Assembly: GCF_000473085.1 (NCBI RefSeq)
Contig: NZ_AXBA01000004.1
Location: forward strand, 183,166-247,165
Direction of reading: 5' to 3'
Length of the DNA stretch: 64,000 bases
Source of the DNA: Azorhizobium doebereinerae UFLA1-100
GTDB taxonomy: Bacteria; Pseudomonadota; Alphaproteobacteria; Rhizobiales; Xanthobacteraceae
In this document: piece by piece, positions 63,214 to 64,000 of the stretch
Layout of the letters: every line of letters begins with the position of its first letter
Numbering within the stretch: position 1 is the first letter of the stretch
Notes under the pieces: generated by a model
What the model was told of the DNA's origin: nothing
Database searches by the model: none
The model's input: the letters and a program-made list of their open reading frames with translations, nothing else
Made by a program: the position numbers and the translations under genes

Positions 63214-63778
63214 CGCTTCAGCCTCGGGTTCAACTGGTCGCGGATCTGGTCGCCGACGAGGTTGACCGAGAAGATCAGCACGATGAGCGCGACGCCCGGA
63301 TAGATGGAGATCCAGTAGCGGCCCGACAGCATGTAGGGGAAGCCGTTGGCGATCAGCATGCCCAGCGAGGGCTCGGTGGGCGGCAGGCCGACGCCGAGGA
63401 AGGACAGCGTGGCCTCCAGCGAGATGGCGCTGGCAATCTGCACCGTGGCCACCACGATGAGCGGCGGCAGCGCATTGGGCAGGATATGGCGCAGCACCAC
63501 CCGCCAGGCGGGCAGCGGCGTGGAGAAGGCCGCTTCCACATAGTCCTTGTGCCCCTCGGCGGATGCCGCGCCGTGGGCGGTGCGGGCGAAATAGGCATAT
63601 TGCGCGGCCACCAGCGCCACCACGAGCTGGCTCTTGCCCTGGCCGAGCAGCGCCGCCAGCACGAAGGCGAGCAAGATGGCCGGGAAGGACAATTGAAGAT
63701 CGATGAGGCGCATGATGAAGGCCTCCGTCCGGCCGCCCACATAGGCCGCCGTGGTGCCGACACCGGCGCCCAGGACTA
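63210..63778 (-). pseudogene. DppC-type permease truncated at its N-terminus by an insertion sequence
   Basis: About 188 C-terminal codons of a DppC permease remain. The native sequence starts near GAGVGTTAAYVGGRTEAFIMRLIDLQLSFPAILLAFVL and includes the EAA loop region and TLSFLGVGLPPTEPSLGMLIANG. The first 85-95 residues, with helix 1 and the GTDxxGRD motif, are missing. The open frame continues upstream only into insertion-sequence DNA, giving an unrelated Ser/Arg-rich leader. The junction falls near 63776-63780. Compare the intact DppC at 2747-3586. Confidence 0.85.
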
Positions 63779-64000
63779 GGTGGTGTGGACAGTTACCTGA
63801 TCCACAGGACGATGGCAGCGATTGTGACGATGGCGAGGTAGTTTCGCGCGGTCTTCTCGAAGCGGGTCGCGACACGCCTGAACTGCTTGAGCTTGGAGAA
63901 GCAGCATTCGATCAGGTGGCGCTGAGCGTAGAGGTGCCTGTCGAGGCTATGCTTCCTGGCGCGGGATGGATTGGACGGGATGACCGCCTGCGCGTTCCTT
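63779..64000 (-). mobile_element. IS5-family (IS427-like) insertion sequence, one end
   Basis: The sequence left of the junction is a Dpp permease and to the right is a transposase end. The element runs off the window, so its other terminus and target duplication cannot be seen. The outer end reads GGTGGTGTGGACAGTTACC, probably containing the terminal inverted repeat. CTAG lies at the junction and could be the duplicated target. Confidence 0.8.
63793..64000 (-). CDS. IS5-family transposase, C-terminal part
   Basis: Partial frame of 68 codons plus a TAA stop, extending beyond the window. The translation includes AVIPSNPSRARKHSLDRHLY and AQRHLIECCFSKLKQFRRV, ending AIVTIAAIVLWIR. The Glu in HLIECCFSKLKQFRR is the third acidic residue of the DDE triad in this family. 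Its stop codon lies 14-17 bp inside the element end. Whether the element is complete cannot be judged. Confidence 0.85.
   Translation of the reverse strand, partial: RNAQAVIPSNPSRARKHSLDRHLYAQRHLIECCFSKLKQFRRVATRFEKTARNYLAIVTIAAIVLWIR

Overview
The window is about 64 kb of high-GC, densely packed DNA with many ATGA/GTGA gene overlaps, GTG and TTG starts, and long GC-rich shadow frames. Gene content suggests an alphaproteobacterium of the order Hyphomicrobiales, most likely a Xanthobacteraceae-like facultative methylotroph (Xanthobacter, Ancylobacter, Starkeya or Azorhizobium type). The evidence is pqqABCDE, a lanthanide-type methanol dehydrogenase XoxF with XoxG and XoxJ, a beta-ketoadipate terminus, and many Dpp, LysR and IclR genes. 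The genus is an inference. I saw no rRNA, tRNA or CRISPR array.

Layout. 0.1-7 kb: a complete peptide/opine-type ABC importer followed by an amidase. 7-9.2 kb: a chemoreceptor. 9.3-14.8 kb: a six-gene minus-strand catabolic operon (LigI-like lactonase, SDR, carboxymuconolactone decarboxylase-family protein, two alpha/beta hydrolases, a small barrel protein) divergent from a LysR gene that appears to start at ATC. 14.9-20.1 kb: DctA, an IclR regulator with two matching palindromic operators, and catI/pcaI-pcaJ-pcaF. 20.2-23.3 kb: IclR, a Tat-exported resorcylate-decarboxylase-like amidohydrolase and an MFS carrier behind a doubled TetR-type operator. 23.4-29.4 kb: a putative mevalonate-catabolism locus (TctA-type carrier, class II HMG-CoA reductase, MocR regulator, HMG-CoA lyase) with palindromic repeats. 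29.8-36.2 kb: LysR and SDR genes, then LysR-NrtR-nadA-nadB with an NrtR-like operator. 36.3-39.1 kb: a second amidase and a D-amino-acid-oxidase-like flavoprotein, followed by a 43-bp repeat pair.

39.4-58.6 kb is a PQQ/lanthanide island. A minus-strand Ped-type ABC exporter cluster (periplasmic protein, permease, ATPase, beta-propeller, binding protein) is followed by plus-strand accessory genes, a sensor kinase/response regulator pair, pqqABCDE and two uncharacterised exported proteins coupled to pqqE. Facing these on the minus strand are a zinc metallohydrolase, xoxF, xoxG, xoxJ, a CXXXCW rhodanese-like protein and a SoxYZ-like carrier. Together they can make PQQ, oxidise methanol or other alcohols in the periplasm with a lanthanide-PQQ enzyme, pass electrons to XoxG, and perhaps export or handle a cofactor through the ABC system.

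58.8-64 kb: an ABC-F ATPase with a structured leader and a proline-rich upstream reading frame, a glutathione S-transferase, and a second Dpp importer whose DppC is cut off by an IS5-family element running off the window.
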